The translations under genes and the position numbers were made by a program. Below, in pieces: positions 17,330 to 24,890 of a stretch of 64,000 bases of DNA. Each line of letters begins with the position of its first letter. Position 1 is the stretch's first letter. Source of the DNA: an uncultured Clostridia bacterium (lineage in GTDB: Bacteria > Bacillota > Clostridia > Saccharofermentanales > Saccharofermentanaceae). The notes beneath the pieces are model-generated. The model was given only the letters and a program-made list of their open reading frames with translations. It searched no databases and was not told the origin of the DNA. Location of the stretch: contig CALEFT010000054.1 in NCBI GenBank assembly GCA_937876985.1, positions 11,340 through 75,339 of the forward strand, given 5' to 3'.

Positions 17330-20302
17330 ATGATTTTACGCGGAGAGAAAGCTCGTGAGCAGGTAAAGCCAGCGGAGCTACTATTGAGAGAGAAGTTTGC
17401 GCAGGTTGAGCTTAAGGGCAATGTTAGTGCGCAGTATGTTGGCATGAGCCAAAATGAGATGGTTGCAGGTGTAAGTGGATTGCCATTTGCTTCACCTTTT
17501 GTAGCTGTTTTGCTAGAAAGTGATAAATTGTACGACTTGCTAAGCGGCATTTTTGCTGAGGGAGCAAGCGTTTTGTTTGCATATGAGAACGGAGACGTTG
17601 TTCTTTACGAGGTGAAGGACGAGGATCTTTTCGAGGTAGAGATTGGCGAGGATTTGAAGGCTTACGTTGTTAGCGAGATTGAGGCAGCTTCTAAGTGGGG
17701 CGGAATCTTGAATGACAAGGGTGAGCTCGTTGTTGACCCAGCGACTCCAGCTCCTGGCCCACACTACTACACGAACCTTTTGATTGGTAACAGAATGGGC
17801 TTCGATAGACCACTTCAGTCTACTCCAAAGAGTGCCATTGACCGTCTTGGTGGCGGCTGCTTCCGTGCACATGCTGATACACAGGTACTTGCTACTCGTT
17901 GGGACTATCTTCCAGAGGAGAACGGCTTCCCTGCAAACCGTCAGTTCTACATTACTGAAGGCGGCAAGGAGATTTTCTATTCCGGTAGAGCAGTTGCTTC
18001 TAACCTAGAGAGCGTTAAGACAACTCACTCCCAGAACCGCACAGTAATTGAGTACAGCCTAACTTGCGGACTTAAGGTGAAGAGAACTATCTTCATTCTT
18101 CCTTCCGAGGACAAGATGCCGCTAGCAACAGAGGCACAGATGATTGAGATTACAAACGATTCTGCTTCTGACAGAGACCTAAGAATCGTATATACAGGTA
18201 TGTTCGGAACTTCCGAGGTACACGCTCTTCGCGAGGACGTAATTTTCTCCACAGTAGTTGCGCAGTCCGAGGTATTCTTCAACGAGAACGACGAGATTTC
18301 CGCAATTTCCTTCAACCCAAATCCAAAGTGGACAAAGGGCAACATCCGCTTCTCAACACTCCTCGTACACACAGACGACGGCGTGAAGCTCCCAACAGAG
18401 TATGCAGCTAGATATGCGGACTTCGTAGGAAACGGCACACTTGAGAATCCACAGTTCATTTCTCGTCTTGCTTGCAAGCCATCTCGAAAAGGCCCAGGCT
18501 TCTTCGCACTTGCAACTCCATTTACTGTTAAGGCTGGTGCAACAGTTCGTGCAGACAACTTCACTTGCCTATCTTCTGATGCAGTAAATCCAAACTTCGA
18601 AGATGAAGTAACAATGAAGGAAGAACTTTCCGCTATCATTGCAAAGTATAGCGACAAGGACGTACTTCCAAAGGTTCTCGACAAGGTAATTTCCTTCACA
18701 GAGCAGTACACAAACTACATGAAGATTAAGCACGACGATGCAAACTTCGAGTCCTATGTAAACTACAATTTGCCATTCCAGGTGTTCTATCAGACATTCG
18801 TTTCTCGTTCACTTGACTGGACACAGAAGGGCTACCGTGAGATTGGCTTTAGAGAGATTCAGGACATCTTCGCTTCCATGTACTATTTCCGTGGAATGGG
18901 ACAGACAGAGTTCGTTAAGAAGCTCCTTCGTGAGTGGGCTGGCAATGTTCACGAGGATGGATATGCTAACCACAACTTCTACTGGACAGGAAAGGAGCCA
19001 GGCTGGTGGTCTGATGACGCACTATGGCTTTTCCAGGCACTTGACCGTTATGTAAGTCTTACTGGAGATTACGACTTCCTTCTCGAAGAACTCGACGTAG
19101 CTGGTTCTGACGGAAAGAAGAGACGTCTACTTGATACACTTAAGGCAATAATCATCTATTCTGCGAAGATTTCTGTTGGTAAGCACAAGATTCCACTTAT
19201 CGATAGAGCTGACTGGAACGACTGCTTGCGCGTGGATCCAGATTGCGTAAGCGGTGCTGAGAAGATTAGCCAGTACAAGGAGCAGCTTGCTAAGTCTGGC
19301 AAGGCATATGGCGAGGTTCCATATGAGTCCGAATATTCAGAGTCTGTAATGAACGGCTTCCTACTTAAGGTTGCACTTGATGCAGGTAAGAAGATGTTCG
19401 AGCACTTTGAGGATACAGAGTTCGTAAATGAGATTACAACTCTTACAACAGAGCTATACAATAGCTTAAATGAATGTGCTTGGAAGAACGACTTCTTCGC
19501 AAGAGTTCTTTTCAACCGTTCTAATAAGCCAAACCTCGAATATCTTGGTGCAGCAGGAGACAATCTCCAGGTAGAAGATGCGCCAGGCTCATACTTCTTA
19601 AATGCATTCTCTTGGTCAATCCTTGCAGATTGTGCTTCTGAGGCACAGATTACATCTATGCTTGATTCCATGGACAAGTACTTGAAGTCACCATATGGCT
19701 TCCGTCTCTGCTCCACAGTAGACTATGCTCAGATTGCACCAAAGATTGACGTTGCACTCTACTATCCAGGTGACCGTGAGAACGGTGGTGTATTTAAGCA
19801 TGCGAACATGATGGCTGCGGCAGCAATGCTCAAGGCATCAAAGTCTGTAGAGGACGAGGCTCTAGCAGAAAGACTTCTCGATACAGCTTACTGGGTAATC
19901 GATTGCATCTTGCCATATCGTACACTCAAGGCACCATTCGAGGTTGCTGGTAACCCAAGACTTTGTACACAGTACAACAACTGTGAGACAGGCGAGAACA
20001 TTGGACCAACACTTTCTGGTACATCCACATGGCTACTACTTTGCCTCTTCTCTTGCTTCGGTGTAGAGTTCAAGGCAGATTGCTTCGTATGTGAGCCACT
20101 CCTACGTAAGAACGATACTTCACTAGAGGTTTCAATTAACAATGGAAGCAGCCGCTACCACATTGTGATCACAAAGCCAGAAGGCTTTAAGCGTATGAAG
20201 AACGGCGCAACAGTTACAGTTGATGGCGCTACCATTGAGGGCAACAAGGTTCCACTCTTCGATGATGACAAGGTTCATGAGGTTAAGGTTTGCTTCGCGT
20301 AA
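17330..20302 (+). CDS. Cellodextrin phosphorylase (GH94)
   Basis: 990 residues, the size of cellodextrin phosphorylases (about 984) rather than cellobiose phosphorylases. It shortens cello-oligosaccharides by phosphorolysis, releasing glucose 1-phosphate. Recognisable family segments: APGPHYYTNLLIGNRMGF near 140-160, KGYREIGFREIQDIFASMYYF near 500, DRADWNDCL with DWND at 628-631 (last Asp the probable general acid), GDRENGGVFKHANMM near 820 and GNPRLCTQYNNCETGENIGP near 870. AGGAGGT (17317-17323) fixes the start. With the enzyme at 13563 it would degrade imported cellodextrins completely. Other beta-glucan specificity is possible but less likely. Confidence 0.88.
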   Translation: MILRGEKAREQVKPAELLLREKFAQVELKGNVSAQYVGMSQNEMVAGVSGLPFASPFVAVLLESDKLYDLLSGIFAEGASVLFAYENGDVVLYEVKDEDLFEVEIGEDLKAYVVSEIEAASKWGGILNDKGELVVDPATPAPGPHYYTNLLIGNRMGFDRPLQSTPKSAIDRLGGGCFRAHADTQVLATRWDYLPEENGFPANRQFYITEGGKEIFYSGRAVASNLESVKTTHSQNRTVIEYSLTCGLKVKRTIFILPSEDKMPLATEAQMIEITNDSASDRDLRIVYTGMFGTSEVHALREDVIFSTVVAQSEVFFNENDEISAISFNPNPKWTKGNIRFSTLLVHTDDGVKLPTEYAARYADFVGNGTLENPQFISRLACKPSRKGPGFFALATPFTVKAGATVRADNFTCLSSDAVNPNFEDEVTMKEELSAIIAKYSDKDVLPKVLDKVISFTEQYTNYMKIKHDDANFESYVNYNLPFQVFYQTFVSRSLDWTQKGYREIGFREIQDIFASMYYFRGMGQTEFVKKLLREWAGNVHEDGYANHNFYWTGKEPGWWSDDALWLFQALDRYVSLTGDYDFLLEELDVAGSDGKKRRLLDTLKAIIIYSAKISVGKHKIPLIDRADWNDCLRVDPDCVSGAEKISQYKEQLAKSGKAYGEVPYESEYSESVMNGFLLKVALDAGKKMFEHFEDTEFVNEITTLTTELYNSLNECAWKNDFFARVLFNRSNKPNLEYLGAAGDNLQVEDAPGSYFLNAFSWSILADCASEAQITSMLDSMDKYLKSPYGFRLCSTVDYAQIAPKIDVALYYPGDRENGGVFKHANMMAAAAMLKASKSVEDEALAERLLDTAYWVIDCILPYRTLKAPFEVAGNPRLCTQYNNCETGENIGPTLSGTSTWLLLCLFSCFGVEFKADCFVCEPLLRKNDTSLEVSINNGSSRYHIVITKPEGFKRMKNGATVTVDGATIEGNKVPLFDDDKVHEVKVCFA

Positions 20303-20328
20303 ACTAGATTGATTAGATAAAGATTATG

Positions 20329-20371
20329 AAGGACTGATTCTTCTTCGAGTAGAGGGGTCAGTCCTTTTCTT
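20329..20371 (+). terminator. Rho-independent terminator after cellodextrin phosphorylase
   Basis: A 9-bp stem (20329-20337 with 20358-20366) with a 20-nt loop and a T-rich tail. It marks the left edge of the non-coding repeat region. Confidence 0.85.
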
Positions 20372-20483
20372 ATGTGTTTTTCTTTGGCTTTTGGTGTTTG
20401 GTGGGATTGAAGTATTGAAAAGAAGTATAAGACACTTAAATTTTGAATCGATTAAGACCGACTAAAAAGACAAACTTATGATG

Positions 20484-20904
20484 GACTACGATAAAAATCT
20501 CAAAATTACATTTTTATCGTAGTCATAACGCTAGCTAGAAGCCTCTTTCAATGCTCAAACTACGATAAAAATTAATAAATCACATTTTTATCGTATAAAA
20601 ACGCGCTCTTCTCAAGGCTTTATTTCATTCAAACTACGATAAAAAACTTAAAACCGCTTTTTTATCGTACTATTCGTGCAAGTTAGCAAGGTAACACGGC
20701 ACCATCCAGCATGAAAAACTACGATAAAAATCAAGAAAATCAATTCTTATCGTAGTCTGCCTCTACAAATAGGCTCATTCATAATAAAAACACTACGATA
20801 AAAATGAAAAAATCTGATTTTTATCGTAAACAGTGTATGCGAGATGGCTTTGAACCAACAACATTATTACGATAAAAATTGAGAAATGGATTATTTATCG
20901 GTAA
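20484..20904. repeat. Phased array of six dyad repeats with 11-nt centres
   Basis: Six inverted repeats with arms of 12-15 bp (core TACGATAAAAAT and its complement). Core arm pairs: 20487-20498/20510-20521, 20561-20572/20584-20595, 20635-20646/20658-20669, 20720-20731/20743-20754 (one mismatch), 20794-20805/20817-20828, and a decayed sixth, 20868-20879/20891-20903. The centre between arms is 11 nt in the first five and about 11 nt in the sixth; it varies in sequence but is A-rich. Intervals between dyads are 39, 39, 50, 39 and 39 nt, so left arms recur at 74, 74, 85, 74 and 74 bp. No gene or nearby recombinase is present. A protein-binding array or a family of palindromic repeats is the inference. 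Confidence 0.93.
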
Positions 20905-20994
20905 CCCTTCAAAAACAGCGAGACACCACCACCACTTTTGCAACTAACATTTAATTACCAAAAGTCACGTGCTATTTAGAAGAATGTGCCTTTG

Positions 20995-21003
20995 TGATAG
21001 AAT
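20995..21003 (+). promoter_or_regulatory. Extended -10 promoter of hprK
   Basis: TGATAGAAT (extended -10 of the TGN-TANNAT type), 38 bp before the hprK start and about 90 bp after the last dyad. The same TGA-prefixed form occurs before the genes at 27363 and 36546. Confidence 0.5.
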
Positions 21004-21041
21004 GTGTTTGTTAGAAAAGAAATAGACGGAGGATTAAGCAT

Positions 21042-21962
21042 ATGCCATATTCGAGCGTGTTCTTGAAGTCGATTGTTGATTATTTTGATTTGGAAGTCGT
21101 GTACGATTCAGGTGACATTGAGCAAAGAAGAATTTGTGTTGCAGACGTTACTAGACCAGGACTTCAGTTAGCTGGATATTATGACCACTTTGGCCCAGAT
21201 AGAATTCAGGTAATGGGAAATATGGAGTATGCGTATCTAGAACAGCTTTCTTCGGAGAATAGAAGGAAGGCGATTATGGGCCTTTTCGAGAAAGGAATTC
21301 CTTGCTTGATACTTACTAGAAATCACCAAGCTCATAAGGAGATGCTTGAGGTTGCGAAGGAGACGAAGACTCCACTTCTTAGAACGAGTCAGCCAACTTC
21401 GGAATTCAATGCGACGCTTATCAAGTTCTTGAACCTAGAGCTTGCGCCACGTGCGAGTATGCATGGCGTTTTGGTTGAGGTTAATGGTGAAGGTATTTTG
21501 ATTCTTGGCGAAAGTGGTGTTGGTAAGTCTGAGACGGCGCTGGAGATAGTAAAGCGTGGACATCGACTTATTGCGGACGACCAGGTTGAGATTCGCAAGG
21601 TGTCGGAGACGACTCTTGTTGGTAGAGCACCAGATATTATTAGGCACTTGATTGAGATTCGAGGCATTGGTATTCTCGACGTTAAGGAACTCTACGGTGT
21701 ATCTTCCGTAAAGCAGCAAGAGTCGATTGACTTTATTATCAATCTTGAGCTTTGGGATGAGAACAAGAAGTATGATAGATTGGGACTAACTGAAGAGACG
21801 ACAGAAATTCTTGGAATTAAGGTTCCTTCTGTGACTATTCCTGTTGGACCTGGACGTAACCTCGCGATTATTGTCGAGGCGGCAGCGATTAACTACCGTG
21901 TGAAGAAGATGGGTTACAATGCGGCCCAGGATTTGATCTCAAGAGTGTTCCCAGGAACATAA
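21042..21962 (+). CDS. hprK: HPr kinase/phosphorylase
   Basis: 306 residues, normal length. It phosphorylates and dephosphorylates Ser46 of HPr in response to metabolites, setting carbon catabolite control. Visible: His141 before GVLVEV, P-loop GESGVGKS at 156-163, LIADD at 176-180 and the HprK signature IEIRGIGILDV at 204-214. It heads the hprK-murB-rapZ-whiA cluster usual in Firmicutes. The gene for HPr itself is not in the window. A Ser-phosphorylated HPr with a LacI-family partner could link it to the operator-like site at 8139; this is inference. Confidence 0.96.
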   Translation: MPYSSVFLKSIVDYFDLEVVYDSGDIEQRRICVADVTRPGLQLAGYYDHFGPDRIQVMGNMEYAYLEQLSSENRRKAIMGLFEKGIPCLILTRNHQAHKEMLEVAKETKTPLLRTSQPTSEFNATLIKFLNLELAPRASMHGVLVEVNGEGILILGESGVGKSETALEIVKRGHRLIADDQVEIRKVSETTLVGRAPDIIRHLIEIRGIGILDVKELYGVSSVKQQESIDFIINLELWDENKKYDRLGLTEETTEILGIKVPSVTIPVGPGRNLAIIVEAAAINYRVKKMGYNAAQDLISRVFPGT

Positions 21963-22061
21963 TATTGGAATCGCGCACTTTTTAGTAGCGTGTAGCGTAA
22001 GGCGCATAGCAATTAGCCTTATTCGAAAAGCATAAATTTACAAGGACAAAAGGTAAGGAAA

Positions 22062-22973
22062 ATGGAAATCAGGCAAGACGTATCGATGGCAGAGTATTCG
22101 ACCTTCAAGGCTGGCGGTAAAGCAAAGTATTTTGCTTCTGTTAGTAGCGTTGAGGATATAACGGAGCTCATGAAATTTGCACGCGAGAAGGATTGCCCAG
22201 TTTTTGTGTTAGGAAATGGTTCGAATATTTTGTTCTCGGATAAGGGCTTTGATGGACTCGTGATTCATATGGGCAAGGACTTCGCCGATATGGAGGTCGT
22301 GTGGGAAAACGATAGCGAGGTTTGTGTCGAGGCGAAGGCTGGTATGATGTTTTCCGCATTTGGAAAAAAATGTGTAGCGATGGGCCTTGGTAAGGTGGAA
22401 TTTGCTTGTGGAATTCCTGGCTCTGTTGGTGGTGCGATTTACATGAACGCTGGTGCATATGGCGGCGAGATGAAGGATATCGTGACAGAGGTTTGCTTTC
22501 TCGATGTTGATGGCGAAGTTAGACGCTTTTCGGGGGAGGAGTGCGAGTTCGGATATAGAGAGAGCTTTTGGGAGAAGAATGAGGCGGATGGCAAGCGCGT
22601 GATTTTGAGTATGCGTGTTTGTTTGCCGAGGGCGGACAAGGAAGAGGTCTTGAAGACGGTTGAGGAGCTTCGTGCGAAAAGGGTTGCTTCGCAGCCAGTT
22701 GAGGTGCCAAGTGCAGGGTCGACGTTCAAGAGGCCGGAGGGGTATTTCGCGGGCAAGCTGATTATGGATGCTGGGCTTAAGGGCTTCAAACTTGACGAGT
22801 CGGGGGCGCAGGTGTCGCCGAAGCATGCTGGCTTTGTTGTGAATAATGAGGGCAAGGCTGACGCGAGCGATATTTATAGATTGATTTGCTATGTGATAGA
22901 TGAGGTCGATAAGAAGTTTGGGGTGAGACTTTGCCCGGAGGTAAGGCTTATCGGATTTGAGGAGGAAGAGTAA
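22062..22973 (+). CDS. murB: UDP-N-acetylenolpyruvoylglucosamine reductase MurB
   Basis: 303 residues, the shorter type IIa form. It reduces the enolpyruvyl group of UDP-GlcNAc-enolpyruvate to make UDP-MurNAc for peptidoglycan, using FAD and NADPH. FAD-binding segments GNGSNILFSDKGFDGLVI (about 47-64) and GIPGSVGGAIYMNAGAYGGEMKDI (about 118-141), the catalytic PSAGSTFKRP Ser near 226 and the C-terminal CPEVRLIG with the catalytic Glu are all present. Its stop codon shares one base with the rapZ start. Confidence 0.96.
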   Translation: MEIRQDVSMAEYSTFKAGGKAKYFASVSSVEDITELMKFAREKDCPVFVLGNGSNILFSDKGFDGLVIHMGKDFADMEVVWENDSEVCVEAKAGMMFSAFGKKCVAMGLGKVEFACGIPGSVGGAIYMNAGAYGGEMKDIVTEVCFLDVDGEVRRFSGEECEFGYRESFWEKNEADGKRVILSMRVCLPRADKEEVLKTVEELRAKRVASQPVEVPSAGSTFKRPEGYFAGKLIMDAGLKGFKLDESGAQVSPKHAGFVVNNEGKADASDIYRLICYVIDEVDKKFGVRLCPEVRLIGFEEEE

Positions 22974-23872
22974 TGGAATTGATTTTTTTGACGGGAATGT
23001 CTGGTGGTGGTAAGAGCCAGGCGGCGGATTTTTTTGAGGACCAGGGGTTTTTCTGTATCGATAATTTGCCTCCGATGATTCTTCCGGAGATTGTGAAGAC
23101 TTTCAAAAAGGGTCAAGGCGGCGAAGGCTACGGAATCGAGAAGATTGCGTTTGTTGTCGACGTTAGGTCGAAGGAGCTGCTAAAGGGCTTCGATGCGGCG
23201 TTAAAACTCATTGATGAGATGGAGTGCGCGTATAAGATTGTTTTTCTCGAGGCGTCCGATGTGGTTTTGGTGTCGAGATATAAGCAGTCGCGCCGTAAGC
23301 ATCCGCTTGGTAAGGAGCTTTCTTTGACGGAGGCGATTTCTAAGGAAAGGCGCATGCTTCAGGGTATTCGCGGCAAGGCTACGTATGTAATTGACACATC
23401 CGATATGGCGATTACTGCGCTTCGCGATGAGCTTGGTACGATTATTGAGGACGATAGTAGTACGGGAATGTCCATAATGGTGGAGTCTTTTGGCTTTAAG
23501 TATGGTCTTCCTGCAGATTGTGACAATGTGATTGATGTAAGGTTTTTGCCGAATCCGTTCTACATTCCAGAACTTCAGCTTCATAGCGGCAAGGATTCTG
23601 AAATCGCGGACTATTTGAATGAGTTCGAGGAGACAAAAGAATTCTTAAATAGGCAAATCAGCCTTTATTCCTATTTGATTCCATACTATATCCGCGAGGG
23701 CAAGGGTCGACTTCATATTGGCGTTGGCTGTACTGGCGGACGCCATCGCTCCGTTTATGTGGCGGAGACGATTTACAAGAGTCTGCTTGAGCAGGGTTAC
23801 AAGGTGATTATCCATCACCGCGACATCGACAAGGACCCACGCTATCAGAAGCAAAACGAGGACAAGGCGTAA
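22973..23872 (+). CDS. rapZ: RapZ/YvcJ-family nucleotide-binding protein
   Basis: 299 residues. P-loop GMSGGGKS at residues 8-15, DNLPPMILPEI near 31-41, and the C-terminal signature GCTGGRHRSVYV near 258-269. In E. coli RapZ is an RNase adaptor controlling GlmS; in Firmicutes the homologue YvcJ binds and hydrolyses nucleotides, with a less defined role. Start overlaps the murB stop by one base, and whiA follows after 2 bp, so the cluster is translationally linked. Confidence 0.95.
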   Translation: MELIFLTGMSGGGKSQAADFFEDQGFFCIDNLPPMILPEIVKTFKKGQGGEGYGIEKIAFVVDVRSKELLKGFDAALKLIDEMECAYKIVFLEASDVVLVSRYKQSRRKHPLGKELSLTEAISKERRMLQGIRGKATYVIDTSDMAITALRDELGTIIEDDSSTGMSIMVESFGFKYGLPADCDNVIDVRFLPNPFYIPELQLHSGKDSEIADYLNEFEETKEFLNRQISLYSYLIPYYIREGKGRLHIGVGCTGGRHRSVYVAETIYKSLLEQGYKVIIHHRDIDKDPRYQKQNEDKA

Positions 23873-23874
23873 AC

Positions 23875-24741
23875 ATGACAAGCTTCAGCGTCAGTGTCAG
23901 AGAAGAATTGTTAAAGCAGCTGCCAAGAAACCTCTCGCAGCGTCAAGCAATCTTGGCTGGAATCTTCTGCTCGAGTGAGTTAGATGCAAACGACGAGGTG
24001 AAGACTTCCATTAAGCTTCCAGAGGGCGTGGCTGAATTTACTTCGCGTCTTCTTAAGACAGATTGCGTCTCCTTCGAAAAGAAGGACAACCTCATACAAA
24101 TTTCTAGTGAGGATGCAGATGCTTTTCGAGAGAGCTTGGGGCTATGCTTCAGGGGCAATAATGCGGATATTTTGTCGAGTGACGAGGGGTTCCGCAGGTG
24201 CTTTTTGCGTGGGATTTACATTAATTGCGGCTATTTGTCGGATCCGGAGAAAACTTATAGGCTGGAGCTGCATCTTTGTAATGTTAGGATTTTTGAGGTG
24301 CTGTTGTGGATGCTGCATGCGGAGGACATGGAACCTGCGGTGAGCAAGCGCGGTGGCAAGACGGTGATTCGCCTTCGCGAGGGGGACAAGGTGTCCGATT
24401 TTCTGGCGATAATTGGCGCGACGAACGCGATGCTGAGTTTCGAGAATATTCGCGCGGAGCATGAGATTTTGGATAGGGTGAACAAGCAGGTGAACTGCGA
24501 CTCTGCGAATGCTAGGAGGCAGGCTGAGGCTGGAGCGAAAAGAACGGAGATGTTCATTAAGCTGCTCGATAGTCCGAAGTCGAGAAATTTGTCGGAGGAA
24601 ATGCTGTCGGTGCTTAGGCTACATGTGGATAATCCTGGATTATCGATTACTGAGCTTGGCAAGATGATGGATCCGCCGATTTCGAAGTCGGGTATGAATC
24701 ACAGGCTCAAGAAACTAATGGAGATAGCGGAAGAGTGTTAG
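23875..24741 (+). CDS. whiA: DNA-binding protein WhiA
   Basis: 288 residues. An N-terminal LAGLIDADG-like domain without nuclease residues (about 15-190) and a C-terminal helix-turn-helix (about 245-288, LSITELGKMMDPPISKSGMNHRLKKL). In Firmicutes it affects cell division and chromosome segregation. It lies two bases after rapZ. In many relatives a yvcK/mgfK gene sits between rapZ and whiA and ptsH follows; neither is here. Confidence 0.95.
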   Translation: MTSFSVSVREELLKQLPRNLSQRQAILAGIFCSSELDANDEVKTSIKLPEGVAEFTSRLLKTDCVSFEKKDNLIQISSEDADAFRESLGLCFRGNNADILSSDEGFRRCFLRGIYINCGYLSDPEKTYRLELHLCNVRIFEVLLWMLHAEDMEPAVSKRGGKTVIRLREGDKVSDFLAIIGATNAMLSFENIRAEHEILDRVNKQVNCDSANARRQAEAGAKRTEMFIKLLDSPKSRNLSEEMLSVLRLHVDNPGLSITELGKMMDPPISKSGMNHRLKKLMEIAEEC

Positions 24742-24823
24742 TTTAAGAAATAAACAACTCGGAAGTTGTGCAAAACGCATTTTCTCCCACAAAAAGTTTT
24801 CATTTTGTTGTCAAATAATGTCA

Positions 24824-24852
24824 TTGAGATATGAAGGCTATGGTGTTATAGT
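24824..24852 (+). promoter_or_regulatory. Promoter of the beta-propeller protein gene
   Basis: TTGAGA (24824-24829), 17-bp spacer, TATAGT (24847-24852), with a start codon 39 bp further on. Confidence 0.55.
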
Positions 24853-24890
24853 ATCTTTGCGTAATTTTTATGTGTAAGATTGGAGTTGTT

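Larger units (their letters stand above)
20372..21041. other. Gene-free region between cellodextrin phosphorylase and hprK
   Basis: About 670 bp with no credible reading frame. It holds the dyad array, AT-rich flanks and the hprK promoter. The inter-dyad segments are largely unlike each other, with only a loose GGCT-containing similarity in some. Confidence 0.8.

Noticed and set aside
18025..18711. 228-codon antisense frame in cellodextrin phosphorylase
   Set aside because: Antisense to a well-conserved catalytic gene and explained by codon bias.
20484..20904. CRISPR-like array
   Set aside because: Only the arms are conserved; the central 11 nt vary, the interval length is nearly fixed at 39 with one of 50, there are no cas genes, and the last copy is decayed in one arm. 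Dyads with variable centres do not match a CRISPR repeat.
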